Of a stretch of 8,934 nucleotides of DNA, positions 6,976-8,934 are shown in pieces. The stretch's first letter is position 1. Every line of letters starts with the position of its first letter. Below the pieces are notes generated by a model that searched no databases, was not told the origin of the DNA, and saw nothing but the letters and a program-made list of their open reading frames with translations. Origin of the DNA: Gemmatimonadota bacterium (GTDB taxonomy: Bacteria > Gemmatimonadota > Gemmatimonadetes > Gemmatimonadales > Gemmatimonadaceae); assembly GCA_003142495.1 (NCBI GenBank), contig PLMM01000147.1, positions 1 to 8,934 of the forward strand. The letters run 5' to 3'. The position numbers and the translations under genes are program-made.

Positions 6976-7014
6976 GCAAGCGAGGGAGGCGAGCTTTCCG
7001 CCTCCCTCACTTGC
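6976..7014. terminator. Long hairpin between convergent genes, probable shared terminator
   Basis: GAGGGAGGCG (6982-6991) pairs with CGCCTCCCTC (6999-7008) around a 7-base loop. After a single C/A mismatch, GCAAG (6976-6980) pairs with CTTGC (7010-7014). It sits 24 bases after the susD-like stop and 15 bases from the end of the minus-strand gene, so it can serve both. Neither side has a real T-run, so efficiency is uncertain. Confidence 0.6.
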
Positions 7015-7029
7015 ATCCACCCTCTTCGT

Positions 7030-8575
<1,546 letters not shown>

Positions 8576-8582
8576 GTGTAAG

Positions 8583-8934
8583 GTGACGCGCACAGCGAGC
8601 TTCTGGTCGAGTACCGTCGGGAAGAAGATCGTGATGGCCGTGTCGGGGCTCATCATGGTCGGCTTCGTGATCCTGCACATGGCCGGCAACCTGCAAGTCT
8701 TCGAGGGCTCGGCCAAGCTGAACACGTACTCGGCGTTTCTCCACGGCCCCGCGAACGAGGTGCTGTGGATTCTGCGCGTCGTGTTGATCGTTGCGCTGAT
8801 CGCGCACGTCGTCTCGGCGTATCAGCTCACGGTGCTGGACCGCGCCGCGCGGCCGGTGCCGTATGTGAAGCGAGAGCTGCAGGCGGCGACCGTCGGCTCG
8901 CGCACGATGCGCATTGGTGGGCTCGTGCTCGCGC
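8583..8934 (+). CDS. sdhC: Succinate dehydrogenase cytochrome b558 subunit SdhC, 3' end missing
   Basis: Membrane anchor of succinate dehydrogenase (complex II), which carries heme b and passes electrons from succinate to quinone. The frame runs off the window after 117 codons. It starts at a GTG at 8583, seven bases after the mdh stop. The N-terminus reads FWSSTVGKKIVMAVSGL, followed by a first membrane helix with GFVILHMAGNLQVF, then the NTYSAFLH segment, a second helix (LWILRVVLIVALIAHVVSAYQL) and DRAARPVPY, all typical of the sdhC b558 family. H32 and H75 are likely heme ligands. A third membrane helix begins near the edge (GGLVLA). The Shine-Dalgarno is poor, so translation may be coupled to mdh. 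The genes for SdhA and SdhB probably follow outside the window. Confidence 0.92.
   Translation, partial: MTRTASFWSSTVGKKIVMAVSGLIMVGFVILHMAGNLQVFEGSAKLNTYSAFLHGPANEVLWILRVVLIVALIAHVVSAYQLTVLDRAARPVPYVKRELQAATVGSRTMRIGGLVLA

Overview
The window looks like a chromosomal segment of a GC-rich, Gram-negative, SusC/SusD-bearing bacterium. A member of Gemmatimonadota is the best guess. The reasons are a SusC/SusD outer-membrane pair in high-GC DNA, a small lipoprotein that is only a TonB-receptor plug, an MDH of the LDH-like type next to a cytochrome b558-type sdhC, and a compact moaD-moaE-moaA cluster. The taxon is an inference from gene content, not from a marker gene.

Layout, left to right. (1) The 3' part of an HU-family DNA-binding protein gene (its start lies before base 1), closed by a strong intrinsic terminator. 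(2) A molybdenum-cofactor operon, moaD-moaE-moaA, with stop/start overlaps at both junctions. I place the moaA start at a GTG at 1135. (3) A leader of about 400 bases with two clean hairpins, a near-perfect anti-Shine-Dalgarno match and a short upstream open frame. (4) A susC-like TonB-linked transporter (signal peptide, CarboxypepD_reg-like domain, plug, barrel) and a susD-like lipoprotein 23 bases downstream, closed by a long hairpin. (5) On the minus strand, convergent with the susCD pair, a 150-residue lipoprotein whose C-terminal half matches the SusC plug but which has no barrel. (6) A divergent intergenic region, then malate dehydrogenase (mdh) and, seven bases later, the start of the succinate dehydrogenase membrane-anchor gene (sdhC), which runs off the right edge. 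The last two form a TCA-cycle operon.

How the genes work together. MoaA performs the first, radical-SAM step of molybdopterin synthesis. MoaD and MoaE form the synthase that adds the dithiolene sulfurs. MoaC is not in the window. SusC and SusD would form a TonB-powered outer-membrane importer for an unidentified substrate, as no glycan-degrading enzyme is present. Malate dehydrogenase and succinate dehydrogenase act in the same part of the TCA cycle. Most genes are ordinary. The least explained items are the plug-only lipoprotein and the structured susC leader. I found no CRISPR array, insertion sequence, tRNA or rRNA gene.
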